The notes beneath the pieces are model-generated. The model had not been told where the DNA came from. It searched no databases and worked only from the letters and a program-made list of their open reading frames with translations. A stretch of 55,540 nt of DNA from UMGS1225 sp034086705. GTDB taxonomy: Bacteria > Bacillota > Clostridia > Oscillospirales > CAG-272. The stretch lies in the NCBI GenBank assembly GCA_034086705.1, contig JAXDZV010000039.1, positions 1 to 55,540 of the forward strand, written 5' to 3'. Position 1 is the stretch's first letter. Every line of letters begins with the position of its first letter. Below are positions 33,109-41,669 of this stretch, piece after piece. A program made the position numbers and the translations under genes.

Positions 33109-33744
33109 GTGGAACAAGCCGCAAAAATCGCAGGAATCAATCTGCAAAACGCCGCACTGCATATCACCGCAGGGCTTCGCGAACAATTTCCCACTGACGG
33201 GCTTGCGCAGTTTGCCTTTTCCGGTAGATCTAACGTCGGTAAAAGCTCTCTGATCAATACATTGCTCGGCCGTAAAAAGCTTGCACGTGTCAGTGCGGAA
33301 CCCGGAAAAACAATTACAGTCAATTTTTACGAAATAGACCACACCTTTTATTTGGTTGATTTACCCGGCTACGGTTTTGCAAAGAGACCCCCGCAGGACA
33401 AGCAGCGCTGGTCTCGTTTGACAGATTCTTATTTTCGGGCAAACGATGCTTTGCGCTTAGTAATTCAGCTAATCGACTTGAAAGTCGGCCCAACAAAAGA
33501 TGATGACATTATGCTCAATTGGTTGTATCAGACACGCACGCCGTATATCATCGTAGCAACCAAAGCAGATAAATTAAATGCCACGCAAAGACGTGAAGCG
33601 ATCGCTGCATTGGAACAGGACCGCATGATCCTGCGCGGCACACGGGTAATTCCTTTTTCATCGCACACTGCGCTGGGACGAGATGAAGTTCTTGCAGCGA
33701 TCGTTCACATGCTCGGTGCAGACACCCCGGCACCGAAATCATAA
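33109..33744 (+). CDS. engB: Ribosome biogenesis GTP-binding protein EngB/YsxC
   Basis: EngB is an essential GTPase for 50S subunit assembly. The 211-residue protein has G1 GRSNVGKSS, G2/G3 region VNFYEIDHTFYLVDLPGYGFA and G4 TKADKL. lon and engB are neighbours in most Firmicutes. The start is probably the GTG at 33109, eight bases after GAAGGGG, a site that abuts the lon stop (33093-33095); in-frame ATG codons at 33061 and 33085 lie in lon without a comparable site. Confidence 0.93.
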   Translation: MEQAAKIAGINLQNAALHITAGLREQFPTDGLAQFAFSGRSNVGKSSLINTLLGRKKLARVSAEPGKTITVNFYEIDHTFYLVDLPGYGFAKRPPQDKQRWSRLTDSYFRANDALRLVIQLIDLKVGPTKDDDIMLNWLYQTRTPYIIVATKADKLNATQRREAIAALEQDRMILRGTRVIPFSSHTALGRDEVLAAIVHMLGADTPAPKS

Positions 33745-33762
33745 AAGCGAGGAAAAGCGCCT

Positions 33763-34476
33763 ATGTTATCCAGATTCACCTCTTTGTTTTCCGATCTGCC
33801 CCTATTTTTGCTGCGCATCCCGGTGGTGCTGCTTGCATTAACAGTGCATGAATGTGCACACGCACGTGCAGCAGAAAAACTCGGAGACGGTACCGCCCGC
33901 GCATTCGGTCGTATAACGCTGAATCCGTTGAAACATTTAGACCCAATTGGTGCGCTTATGCTGCTTCTATGCGGATTTGGCTGGGCAAAACCCGTACCGA
34001 TCAACAGCAGAAACTTCAAAAAACCGCGTTCGGGCATGGCGCTGACTGCCTTGGCAGGTCCTCTTTCGAACCTCCTGCTCGGTTTTTTAGGATGCGCTCT
34101 GTATAAAGTATTATTGCTCATATTCACGCGCTGCGGCTTCATATCCGGCAATATGATTTTGACCTCCTCTTCCTTTTCCGCATCTCTGATTCAATATTCT
34201 GTTTCATTTGCCGTTCTGTTTTATAGCATAAACATTTCCCTGGCAATTTTTAATCTTCTGCCGATTCCACCACTGGATGGCTCCAGACTGCTCGGGCTTT
34301 TGCTCCCCGCCAAATGGTATTATACCGTAATGCGATATGAACGCTATATCTACATGGGCATGATGCTGCTGCTTGTTTTTACCGATTTGTTCACCGTTCC
34401 TCTCAGCTTTCTGGTCAGCACTACGATACAGGGAATGCTGTGGCTTTTAGAACGATTTCCCTTTTTCCGTTTCTGA
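33763..34476 (+). CDS. Site-2 protease family membrane metalloprotease (M50)
   Basis: This 237-residue protein has about five membrane spans and the intramembrane zinc-protease motifs: HECAH at residues 29-33 within the first span (HExxH), GPLSN (about 98-102) and the third zinc-ligand region NLLPIPPLDGSR (N-x-x-P-x-P-x-x-DG). It belongs to the short, PDZ-less group common upstream of scpA in Firmicutes. Members cut membrane-bound regulators or remnant signal peptides; the substrate here is unknown. It is 18 bases after engB and 11 bases before scpA, in one operon. Confidence 0.9.
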   Translation: MLSRFTSLFSDLPLFLLRIPVVLLALTVHECAHARAAEKLGDGTARAFGRITLNPLKHLDPIGALMLLLCGFGWAKPVPINSRNFKKPRSGMALTALAGPLSNLLLGFLGCALYKVLLLIFTRCGFISGNMILTSSSFSASLIQYSVSFAVLFYSINISLAIFNLLPIPPLDGSRLLGLLLPAKWYYTVMRYERYIYMGMMLLLVFTDLFTVPLSFLVSTTIQGMLWLLERFPFFRF

Positions 34477-34487
34477 AAGGAGACCAC

Positions 34488-35273
34488 ATGGAAGGACTCA
34501 CCTATAAAATCGAAACCTTTCAGGGACCGCTGGATCTGCTGCTCTCTCTAATTATGAAAAACAAAATGGATATTTGCGATATCCGCATTAGTATTATTTT
34601 TGAGCAATATATGGCATATTTGGCACAAATGCAGGCAATGGACATGGAAATTGCAGGCGAGTTCATCGTGATGGCAACGGAGTTGATGTATATCAAAAGC
34701 CGCATGCTTTTGCCGAAAACACAGCCGCAGGAAGAAGACCCCCGAGAACGCCTGGCACAAGCCCTTTTAGAATACCGACGCGCAAAAGAAGCGGCACAGT
34801 ATTTGGAGGAACAGTATGCCATATACGGCAGACGAATGGCAAAGGAAACAGATGAGTTGCCATCAGATACGCACTATGTCGCACCGCATGATATCACTCT
34901 CTTAGAGTCTGCGTTAGCTCGACTATTACGCAAAAAAGAAACAAAGCACACGGAGCCAATGCAAACAATCACACCGATTATACAGCGTGTAATTGTTCCC
35001 ATTCCCAAAATGCTGGAGCGGATTGTACAAACCATGCGTACCGCACCACGAACCGAATTTGAAGTTTTATTTGCTGACGCCGACTCCCGTGCTGAAGTCG
35101 TAGCGACTTTTATCGCCTTACTATCTCTGGTGAAAGAGGGACACGTTACCCTCACGCGTGAAATACAAACCGATGTGAAAATGCAAAGCTGCCGTGAACA
35201 GCTCTTCTGTACACTGCAAAATGAAGACGGCGCGTTCCATCTTGGAGAAGTTTTGGCGGAATTTGACGGATAA
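34488..35273 (+). CDS. scpA: Segregation and condensation protein A
   Basis: ScpA (261 residues) is the kleisin subunit that bridges the Smc dimer heads. The N terminus YKIETFQGPLDLLLSLI and the winged-helix C terminus (EVLFADADSRAEVVATFIALLSLVKEGHV) are diagnostic. The ATG at 34488 follows AAAGGAG; in-frame sequence upstream to 34440 belongs to the protease gene in another frame. scpB follows 12 bases later. Confidence 0.96.
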   Translation: MEGLTYKIETFQGPLDLLLSLIMKNKMDICDIRISIIFEQYMAYLAQMQAMDMEIAGEFIVMATELMYIKSRMLLPKTQPQEEDPRERLAQALLEYRRAKEAAQYLEEQYAIYGRRMAKETDELPSDTHYVAPHDITLLESALARLLRKKETKHTEPMQTITPIIQRVIVPIPKMLERIVQTMRTAPRTEFEVLFADADSRAEVVATFIALLSLVKEGHVTLTREIQTDVKMQSCREQLFCTLQNEDGAFHLGEVLAEFDG

Positions 35274-35285
35274 GGGGGAACCTGT

Positions 35286-35330
35286 ATGGATACCACAGAG
35301 TCAATGGATACCATGGATACCATGGATACC
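35286..35330 (+). repeat. 9-bp coding repeats (Met-Asp-Thr) at the start of scpB
   Basis: ATGGATACC occurs at 35286, 35304, 35313 and 35322; the last three copies are in tandem. Each copy restores an in-frame ATG, so changes in copy number alter only the length of the N terminus. Confidence 0.95.
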
Positions 35331-36029
35331 ACGGTTACCACAGACAACGCACAACCGAATCAACCGGAATTTTCGGACGATGCACTTCCCACGCAGAGCA
35401 CACCCGCTGCTGCCGATGAAGCATTTCGAATTATTGAAGCATGTTTGTTTGCCGCAGGACACCCGCTTTCCCTGCAAAAACTGGCATCGCTTTGCGGTAT
35501 GACCTTGCAACAAGTACGTACACTGTGCGAAGAAAAGCAGAAGACGTATGCCGATCGAGGTATCCAACTGTTATTATTGGAAGATTGTTGTCAGCTTGTG
35601 ACAAAAGAAGCTTACCGCGAATACATCCGTGCCGCACTTGGAATTCGGCGCGGCGGAAACCTCTCGCGTTCCTCTTTGGAAACCGTCGCTATCATCGCAT
35701 ATCATCAACCGGTCACACGCAGCTATATCGACGAAGTACGCGGGGTAGACTCTGCCTATGCCATTAATTCTCTTTTGGACAAAGGTTTGATAGAGGCCAA
35801 AGGGCGTTTAGACGCACCGGGGCGTCCTGTTTTATACGGAACCACACCAACTTTTTTGATGGTTTTCGGTCTGTCTTCTCTGGAACAACTCCCGCCGGCA
35901 GAGCTTTTTTTACAAAACGAAGCCCCCCAACAGCTGGCTTTGCCCATTGAGCAAGTTGAGAAATCCTCTATGCAGACATCTCCTCCGCCCCAGCCATATA
36001 GCGACTATCCCAACATCGACAACGAATAA
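35286..36029 (+). CDS. scpB: Segregation and condensation protein B
   Basis: ScpB (247 residues) binds ScpA as a dimer in the Smc condensin complex. Its two winged-helix domains are clear: FRIIEACLFAAGHPLSLQKLA and SLETVAIIAYHQPVTRSYIDEVRGV with the C-terminal YGTTPTFLMVFGL. The protein carries a non-conserved N-terminal extension of about 45 residues that begins with MDT repeats and a proline/glutamine-rich C-terminal tail. The first ATG is supported by AAGGGGG seven bases upstream, but three more in-frame ATG codons lie in the repeat. Confidence 0.95.
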   Translation: MDTTESMDTMDTMDTTVTTDNAQPNQPEFSDDALPTQSTPAAADEAFRIIEACLFAAGHPLSLQKLASLCGMTLQQVRTLCEEKQKTYADRGIQLLLLEDCCQLVTKEAYREYIRAALGIRRGGNLSRSSLETVAIIAYHQPVTRSYIDEVRGVDSAYAINSLLDKGLIEAKGRLDAPGRPVLYGTTPTFLMVFGLSSLEQLPPAELFLQNEAPQQLALPIEQVEKSSMQTSPPPQPYSDYPNIDNE

Positions 36030-36045
36030 ACAACGGTGAGGTGAA

Positions 36046-36807
36046 ATGCGCATGACCTGGTGGGAAATTCTACTGCTGCTTGCTGCATTGCTTGTAGTTG
36101 TTTTTTTGCTACCGATACGGTTACGGCTGTATACTGCGCCGAAGCTTACGCTGACTGCGCGCTTGCTTTTTTTCAACATTGTACTTTTTCCGCGCCCAAA
36201 GCAACCCAACGTAAAAAAATTCACTGCAAAGTATCTTGCAAAACAGGCAAAAAAACTCAAAAACAAGAAGCAAACACATAAAAAAGCACGTTCTCCAGGA
36301 AAAAAAGCACAAAATAATCCCTCACTTGTTTCTTTGCGGCCCGGCGAGCTGCGTACATTGTTACCAACATTGCTGGCTGTTATCCGTTCTCTGCTGCAAA
36401 AACTCAACCGTTATTTACGCATACACACCGCAAATATGGAATTGACCATCGCTTCAGATGATGCAGCAACCACCGCTGTACTATACGGCTTTGCAGCCGG
36501 CATGCTAGATGCACTGTGCGGTCTTTTAGAGCAAATCGGAACCACGCGCAGGGCAGATCGCAAAAATATCAAGTTGTTTTGCGATTTTTGCACCACTCAG
36601 CCGACGTTTTCGTGCAATTTTGTTTTCACCCTTCGAGTTTGGCAGATTTGCTCGACGGCACTTGGAGCCGGTATGGCCTTTGTACGCCAGAAAACACAAA
36701 ACGACACAGACAATACAAATACAACATCCGGCGAAAAAAACGCACAACAACGTGAAAAACGGGAAAAACAGGCACGTGACAATCTTGCTTGGGAGTTAAC
36801 CTCTTAA
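36046..36807 (+). CDS. DUF2953 domain protein (sporulation-cluster membrane protein)
   Basis: This 253-residue protein starts with one membrane span (about 7-24, ILLLLAALLVVVFLLPI), a very lysine-rich stretch (about 57-90), and a C-terminal part with the DUF2953 pattern TTAVLYGFAAGMLDAL. DUF2953 proteins sit next to ytfJ/gerW in many spore-forming Clostridia and Bacilli; their role is unknown. GGTGAGGTGAA precedes the ATG. The lysine-rich stretch suggests contact with nucleic acid or acidic lipid (inference). Confidence 0.8.
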   Translation: MRMTWWEILLLLAALLVVVFLLPIRLRLYTAPKLTLTARLLFFNIVLFPRPKQPNVKKFTAKYLAKQAKKLKNKKQTHKKARSPGKKAQNNPSLVSLRPGELRTLLPTLLAVIRSLLQKLNRYLRIHTANMELTIASDDAATTAVLYGFAAGMLDALCGLLEQIGTTRRADRKNIKLFCDFCTTQPTFSCNFVFTLRVWQICSTALGAGMAFVRQKTQNDTDNTNTTSGEKNAQQREKREKQARDNLAWELTS

Positions 36808-36850
36808 AACGTGTCGCATCTACTCCAATAGAAAGGTACGGTATAAAAGA

Positions 36851-37291
36851 ATGGCACAAACAAAAATCAGTGAAATCATTGAAAGTTCCTTGGCAAATCT
36901 GCGGGAAATGATCGATGCCGACACGGTCGTCGGCAAACCGATTGACACCGGTACAGGAACTGTCATCATTCCGATTTCCAAAGTTTCCATGGGCTTTGCA
37001 ACCGGCGGCATGGATTATCCGGGTAAAAAAGAAAAAATGCCGCCTGCGACCGGCTTCGGCGGTGCCGGCGGTACCGGATTGACGGTTTCTCCCGTTGCTT
37101 TTCTTGTCATCAAAGATAACGGCGAGACAAGCATCCTAAATCTCGGTACTTCTTCCTCTGCAGACGGGCTTGCTTCCTTTTCGGCACTTTTGGAAAAATC
37201 CCCAGAGATTCTGACAAAAATAAAAGACGTTTTTGCAAAAAAAGACGCAAACTCTCCTGTGAAAGACGCTGCAACAGACACACAGAAATAA
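36851..37291 (+). CDS. ytfJ: GerW/YtfJ family sporulation protein
   Basis: This 146-residue protein has the GerW family core: VVGKPIDTGTGTVIIPISKVSMGFATGG, then a Gly-rich GFGGAGGTGLTVSPVAFLVI. In Bacillus subtilis GerW is needed for normal spore germination response. Presence here next to DUF2953 suggests a spore-forming lineage, though YtfJ homologues also occur in non-spore-formers. An AGAAAGGTACGGTA region lies upstream of the ATG. Confidence 0.92.
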   Translation: MAQTKISEIIESSLANLREMIDADTVVGKPIDTGTGTVIIPISKVSMGFATGGMDYPGKKEKMPPATGFGGAGGTGLTVSPVAFLVIKDNGETSILNLGTSSSADGLASFSALLEKSPEILTKIKDVFAKKDANSPVKDAATDTQK

Positions 37292-37373
37292 TGCCGCATA
37301 GGATTCACTGCCGCTTCATATTCTGATTCTCGAAGACCGGTAACAACCGGTGTAGAGAGGGGAATAAATAGCT

Positions 37374-38570
37374 ATGAAAAAAGCAGCGGTATCTTGTCTG
37401 GCCTTATGGATCGTCATCTTGTCAATATGCACCGCCCTGCCCGTACGTGCAGACGGTATTGCAGCCTTGCCCACGGGGCAAAGTGTTGGCACGGCAACAA
37501 ATAACACGGCAGCACTCTCCGTCAGCGCGGACTGCGCCGTGCTAATGGACGCCTCAGACGGACAGGTTCTATTCGCACAGAACGCCACAAAACGCCATGC
37601 CATTGCAAGCACCACCAAAATCATGACCGCATTGGTTGCATTGGAGAATACAGCACTGGAGGATGAAATAACAGTCCCATGTGAAGCAGTCGGTGTGGAG
37701 GGCTCCAGCATTTACCTATATCAAGGAGAACGCTTGACTATGGAACAGCTGCTTTATGCACTTTTGCTGGAAAGTGCCAATGACGCTGCTACTGCCATTG
37801 CCATTGCCGTCAGCGGCTCTATCGACGCATTTGCCGATGCCATGAATCAAAAGGCGCAAGCATTATCCCTGCAGAACACACACTTTACAAATCCTCACGG
37901 CCTGTCTGCACAAGAGCATTATTCCTCCGCGCAGGATCTTGCCATACTTACCGCATACGCGCTGAAAAATGAAACATTTGCAAAAATCGTCGGAACATAT
38001 CGCACACAAATTCCGCTCAAGAACGGTGAAGGTGTACGGCTGCTGATCAATCACAACAAGCTTCTTAAATCTTATTCCGGGATGCTGGGTGTGAAAACAG
38101 GATATACCAAAGAAAGCGGGCGATGCCTTGTCACTGCAGCAGAAAGAGACGGTTTACGTCTGATTGCCGTTACACTGGATGATCCGTGTGATTGGACAGA
38201 CCACCGTACCATGCTGGATTACGGCTTTTCAAACTACGAATGTGTGCAGCTTGCCCGCGTGCAGGACTGCTCCGTTTGTCTTCCCGTTGTCGGCGGCAAA
38301 GAGAATTCCATTACGATAACGAATCAGCAAGCCCTTTCTCTAACACTGAGAAGAGAGCGGGATCCCATTAGCTGTACTGTGCTGGCACAGCGCTTTCTCT
38401 ATGCTCCGGTTGTGCAAAATGCCCGCATCGGAACAGCCGTATATTATTGCGGCTCTGAAAAAATTGCCGAATTGCCTTTATACGCAAAGCAAGCTTGCCG
38501 GCGGGCCGCACCGTCATCTTTTTGGAGCTTTGTCAAGCGCATGTTTAGTGCCTCCGCAGAAGCTGAATAA
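37374..38570 (+). CDS. D-alanyl-D-alanine carboxypeptidase (DacF/PBP5-like)
   Basis: This enzyme removes the terminal D-alanine of peptidoglycan stem peptides outside the membrane. The 398-residue protein has a signal peptide (MKKAAVSCLALWIVILSICTALPVRA, cleavage about 26/27), the S-x-x-K nucleophile motif at Ser79-Lys82 (STTK), S-x-N as SAND, and K-T-G in LGVKTGYTKESGRCL. A PBP5-like C-terminal beta domain follows, with a final helix (FWSFVKRMF) that may anchor it to the membrane. Its place after ytfJ matches the sporulation carboxypeptidase DacF position in Clostridia. Confidence 0.94.
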   Translation: MKKAAVSCLALWIVILSICTALPVRADGIAALPTGQSVGTATNNTAALSVSADCAVLMDASDGQVLFAQNATKRHAIASTTKIMTALVALENTALEDEITVPCEAVGVEGSSIYLYQGERLTMEQLLYALLLESANDAATAIAIAVSGSIDAFADAMNQKAQALSLQNTHFTNPHGLSAQEHYSSAQDLAILTAYALKNETFAKIVGTYRTQIPLKNGEGVRLLINHNKLLKSYSGMLGVKTGYTKESGRCLVTAAERDGLRLIAVTLDDPCDWTDHRTMLDYGFSNYECVQLARVQDCSVCLPVVGGKENSITITNQQALSLTLRRERDPISCTVLAQRFLYAPVVQNARIGTAVYYCGSEKIAELPLYAKQACRRAAPSSFWSFVKRMFSASAEAE

Positions 38571-38601
38571 GCGTAAAAAAACAAAGGAAATAAAGTATAT
38601 C

Positions 38602-39330
38602 ATGGAAGAAATCAGACTGCATAAATATCTTGCCGACTGTGGCGTGTTCTCTCGCCGTGCAGCGGAGAGAGAGATCGCAGCCGGCACAGTATATGTCAAC
38701 GGACAAACCGTGCCCCCCGGCACCAAAATCGTCCCCTTTCGCGACACTGTCACCTATGCAGGCAAGCGTATTCTGCCGCCGCATGTAGGTCATGAAAAAA
38801 CCTATATCATGCTCAATAAGCCAAAAGGCGTCATCACAACCATGCATGATGAGCGCGGCAGAAGATGTGTGGCAGATTTGGTGCAGCTACCACAGGTTCG
38901 CCTGTTTCCGGTCGGCCGGCTGGACCGCGAATCCGAAGGCCTTTTACTGCTGACAGACGATGGAGCGTTTGCCAACCGTATGATGCATCCACGCCATGAA
39001 ATTCCCAAAATCTATCATGTTTTGCTCAGTGGAACACTTACCTCCGAACAGCTTATGCGTCTGCGTGCCCCCATGGTTATAGACGGTTATGAACTTCTGC
39101 CGGTCAAATGCACAGTGCTTCAGTTCAATCCGACCAGCACGCTCGTGGAAATGGTACTGTATGAAGGACGGAATCGGCAGATCCGAAAAATGTGTGAACA
39201 ATGCCATATTCCGATTCTCAGGCTGCGCCGTATCGCAATCGGCAGCGTCAGTATCGAAGGAGTAGGCAGGGGAAAATGGCGTATGCTGACGCCAAAAGAA
39301 AAGCACGCGCTGCATATTGGCCCCACTTGA
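38602..39330 (+). CDS. rluB: Pseudouridine synthase RluB/RsuA family
   Basis: This 242-residue enzyme isomerises a uridine in rRNA (RluB acts at 23S position 2605). It has an N-terminal S4 RNA-binding domain (RLHKYLADCGVFSRRAAEREIAAGTVYVNGQ), then YIMLNKPKGVITTMHD, the catalytic aspartate in VGRLDRESEGLLLLTDDG, and RNRQIRKMCEQCHIPILRLRRIAIGSV. The ATG at 38602 fits the S4 start; AAAGGAA lies about 13 bases upstream. An in-frame extension into the dac gene was discarded. The RluB assignment over RsuA or RluF rests on the operon position and length. Confidence 0.92.
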   Translation: MEEIRLHKYLADCGVFSRRAAEREIAAGTVYVNGQTVPPGTKIVPFRDTVTYAGKRILPPHVGHEKTYIMLNKPKGVITTMHDERGRRCVADLVQLPQVRLFPVGRLDRESEGLLLLTDDGAFANRMMHPRHEIPKIYHVLLSGTLTSEQLMRLRAPMVIDGYELLPVKCTVLQFNPTSTLVEMVLYEGRNRQIRKMCEQCHIPILRLRRIAIGSVSIEGVGRGKWRMLTPKEKHALHIGPT

Positions 39331-39350
39331 AGGAGGATTACAAATACCCC

Positions 39351-39737
39351 ATGTTGAAAATCATACCAGTCCAAAACAAAACGGAGCAGGCACAATTTTG
39401 CCTGCAGTGTCAAACAAAAGATGACCCTCGCGCCTTTTGCTATCAAATTACCGTAGATGAAAAAACGGTAGGCATCTGTCTTTTCTCTCTGCGCGGTAAA
39501 ACAGGACGCCTCGACGCGCTGCGCAACACTCCAGATGCAGAAGATGTTGACGCACTTTTCATAGCAGGGCGACAGGCTTTGAATTTTATGGAGCTTTCCG
39601 GTGCAAAGGATGCCACAGCGGATGAAACAACCATATCGAAAGATTTGTTGCGGCGCATCGGATTTCGCCAAACAGAACAGGGCATGCAAATGCATATTGC
39701 CGGTTTTTTCAACGCCCCTTGTCAGCACACTGAATAA
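39351..39737 (+). CDS. Small GNAT-like protein
   Basis: This 128-residue protein (MLKIIPVQNKTEQAQFC...) has the strand-helix arrangement and the closing LLRRIGFRQTEQGMQMHIAGFF that resemble the end of a GNAT acetyltransferase fold, but the acetyl-CoA motif R/Q-x-x-G-x-G/A is not evident. It may be a degenerate or atypical acyltransferase. It begins 20 bases after rluB; GGAGG lies about 14 bases before the ATG, a long spacing. No function can be assigned. Confidence 0.65.
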   Translation: MLKIIPVQNKTEQAQFCLQCQTKDDPRAFCYQITVDEKTVGICLFSLRGKTGRLDALRNTPDAEDVDALFIAGRQALNFMELSGAKDATADETTISKDLLRRIGFRQTEQGMQMHIAGFFNAPCQHTE

Positions 39738-39839
39738 ATCAAATGATTCTGCCAAAGGTTCCAAATATCCACGTCCGCGACACAGTATTTCAGACTTGTC
39801 TGGTACGCCGTCAGGACCATGAACCGGAAAGGATAAGAC

Positions 39840-40703
39840 ATGTATAATGACCTGCTCAGTATCGGAAAATTTACCATACACGGTTATGGGCTGATGATTG
39901 GTATCGGCTTTGTGCTTGCCGTACTCCTTGGTGCTAAGTACGCCAAACGGCGAGGCCTCTCGGAAGACGCCGTATTTTCCTTTGCGCTCTTAGCAATTCT
40001 CTCCGGCTTCGGCGGCGGAAAATTGCTTTATATTTTGACGGAGTGGAAACAGTTTATCGCATCCCCTCGTTCTGTGCTGGGCTCCTCAGGATTTGTTGTA
40101 TACGGCGGTCTAATTGCAGCTGTTGTATGCACCATATTGTATGCCCGTATCAAAAAACTCGATTATTTGCAGTATCTTGACGCGCTGATCCCTTTTGTGG
40201 CGCTGGCACAAGGCTTTGGCCGCATTGGTTGCTTCTTGGCAGGCTGTTGCTACGGCAAGCCAACAACTTGTTCCATCGGCATAGTCTTTCCGCAAGGCTC
40301 TATTGCACCGGCAGGCGTTTCTTTGTTGCCCACGCAGCTTTTTTCCAGCCTTGCAGACTTTCTGCTGTGTGCCTTTTTACTGCTTCTTGCAAAAAAAGTA
40401 CGCCGCAAGGGTATCATCGGTGCAACATACTGTATTGCGTACGGCGTAGGCCGGTTCATCCTGGAATATTTTCGCGGGGATGACCGCGGCGAATACATTG
40501 GCCCGTTTTCCATTTCACAGTTTATTTCGTTGTTTATTGTCGCCTTCGGTTTACTTTGCCTAATTTTTCTTCTGCATCACAAACAAAAAAATGCCTGTGA
40601 CGACAAAGCAGCCGTCACAGACACAGTGCAAGCTCCCCCCCCTGCAGATGCAACGCAGGCGTGCGCAGATAAAGACACCTCTGCATCTTCAGACGACAAA
40701 TAA
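39840..40703 (+). CDS. lgt: Prolipoprotein diacylglyceryl transferase
   Basis: Lgt adds diacylglycerol to the lipobox cysteine of prelipoproteins. The 287-residue protein has about seven spans, HGYGLMIGIGF near the start (catalytic histidine region), the Lgt signature GRIGCFLAGCCYGKP (CCYG is the form found in many Clostridia) and RFILEYFRGDDRG. A 45-residue charged tail follows the last span (KNACDDKAAV...DTSASSDDK), an uncommon extension. It would modify the lipoproteins encoded at 15213, 28805 and 41670. GGAAAGGA precedes the ATG. Confidence 0.95.
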   Translation: MYNDLLSIGKFTIHGYGLMIGIGFVLAVLLGAKYAKRRGLSEDAVFSFALLAILSGFGGGKLLYILTEWKQFIASPRSVLGSSGFVVYGGLIAAVVCTILYARIKKLDYLQYLDALIPFVALAQGFGRIGCFLAGCCYGKPTTCSIGIVFPQGSIAPAGVSLLPTQLFSSLADFLLCAFLLLLAKKVRRKGIIGATYCIAYGVGRFILEYFRGDDRGEYIGPFSISQFISLFIVAFGLLCLIFLLHHKQKNACDDKAAVTDTVQAPPPADATQACADKDTSASSDDK

Positions 40704-40715
40704 ATTCTATCTCTC

Positions 40716-41513
40716 TTACCCCGTACGTCGATCCACAAGCGCATATTTCACAATACCCGCAATTTCCCGAAAAAAATACGTCGGCGCCTCCGTGATACTA
40801 CATGTTGCACTTTGCGCCGCCGGTTCCAATCCGGCGTCTCTTGCATATAAAAATGCGCGATACATATGGTAATACTGTGTTGATATCACAACTTCGCGCG
40901 GCAAATTTTCTTGCTCAATAATTGCAGCCGTCCTTTGCATGTTTTCCCGGGTATTGTGCGAAGCATCTTCCAAATACAGCCTCTCTTTTGCAACGCCATG
41001 GGCAATCAACCATTCGTATTGAGCCTGCGCTTCGGAAATATCCTCACCTTTTCCTTGCCCGCCGCACAGTACACATGGTACCTGCGGATATGCCTGCAAA
41101 AAAGAAAGTGCTGCTTCCAACCGCCGCTGCAGAGATTTTTCTACTTTGGTGCCGCGCACATAACAGCCAAGAACCACAACGGTAACATTTTCAGGCTCTT
41201 GGGGAACGATATATGCAGCGCATATTATCCGTGTGCCGATCCATACGCTGATAACCAGTAACACCGTCACAAGACCGGTACAGCAAAAAAAAGCAGTTTT
41301 AAAAAGATTGGAATTCCAAAATTTTTGTATCAGCGGTCTTAAAAACAAAGCCGTCAGTATCCCAAATCCACCAAGTGCCATCCCCAAGACGCTCCCGGTA
41401 TTCCATACCAACGAAACAAGCGGCGAACACCAAACCATGCAAACCGCTCCCGCTGTCAGAAGCAGCCATTCCCACAGTTGCATTGCGTGGAATCTGCAAT
41501 GCCACCATTCCAT
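40716..41513 (-). CDS. DUF218 (YdcF/SanA-like) membrane protein
   Basis: This 265-residue protein has three N-terminal membrane spans (about 13-30, 34-58, 70-95) and a C-terminal DUF218 domain: VVVLGCYVRGTKVEKSLQRRL, PCVLCGGQGKGEDISEA, DASHNTRENMQRT and VVISTQYYHMYRAFLYARDAGL. DUF218 proteins such as ElyC and SanA act in envelope integrity, and YdcF binds SAM; the exact activity is unknown. It converges on lgt with only 12 bases between stops and no terminator visible. Confidence 0.88.
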   Translation of the reverse strand: MEWWHCRFHAMQLWEWLLLTAGAVCMVWCSPLVSLVWNTGSVLGMALGGFGILTALFLRPLIQKFWNSNLFKTAFFCCTGLVTVLLVISVWIGTRIICAAYIVPQEPENVTVVVLGCYVRGTKVEKSLQRRLEAALSFLQAYPQVPCVLCGGQGKGEDISEAQAQYEWLIAHGVAKERLYLEDASHNTRENMQRTAAIIEQENLPREVVISTQYYHMYRAFLYARDAGLEPAAQSATCSITEAPTYFFREIAGIVKYALVDRRTG

Positions 41514-41530
41514 GTTTTCACCCCCGTATC

Positions 41531-41558
41531 TTGTAAGATCGTTTTCATCTGGTATGAT
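41531..41558 (+). promoter_or_regulatory. Possible promoter of the leucine-rich-repeat lipoprotein
   Basis: TTGTAA (41531-41536), 16-base spacer, TATGAT (41553-41558); a leader of about 105 bases follows. Confidence 0.45.
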
Positions 41559-41669
41559 GATACCCGAAATTTGTGTCTAATTTGAAAACATTTTTCCAAA
41601 AACTTATGTTGCCACTTACCAAACAAAAACTACCATACCGCAAAAGACGTGTCCTTAAAAGGAGAAACC

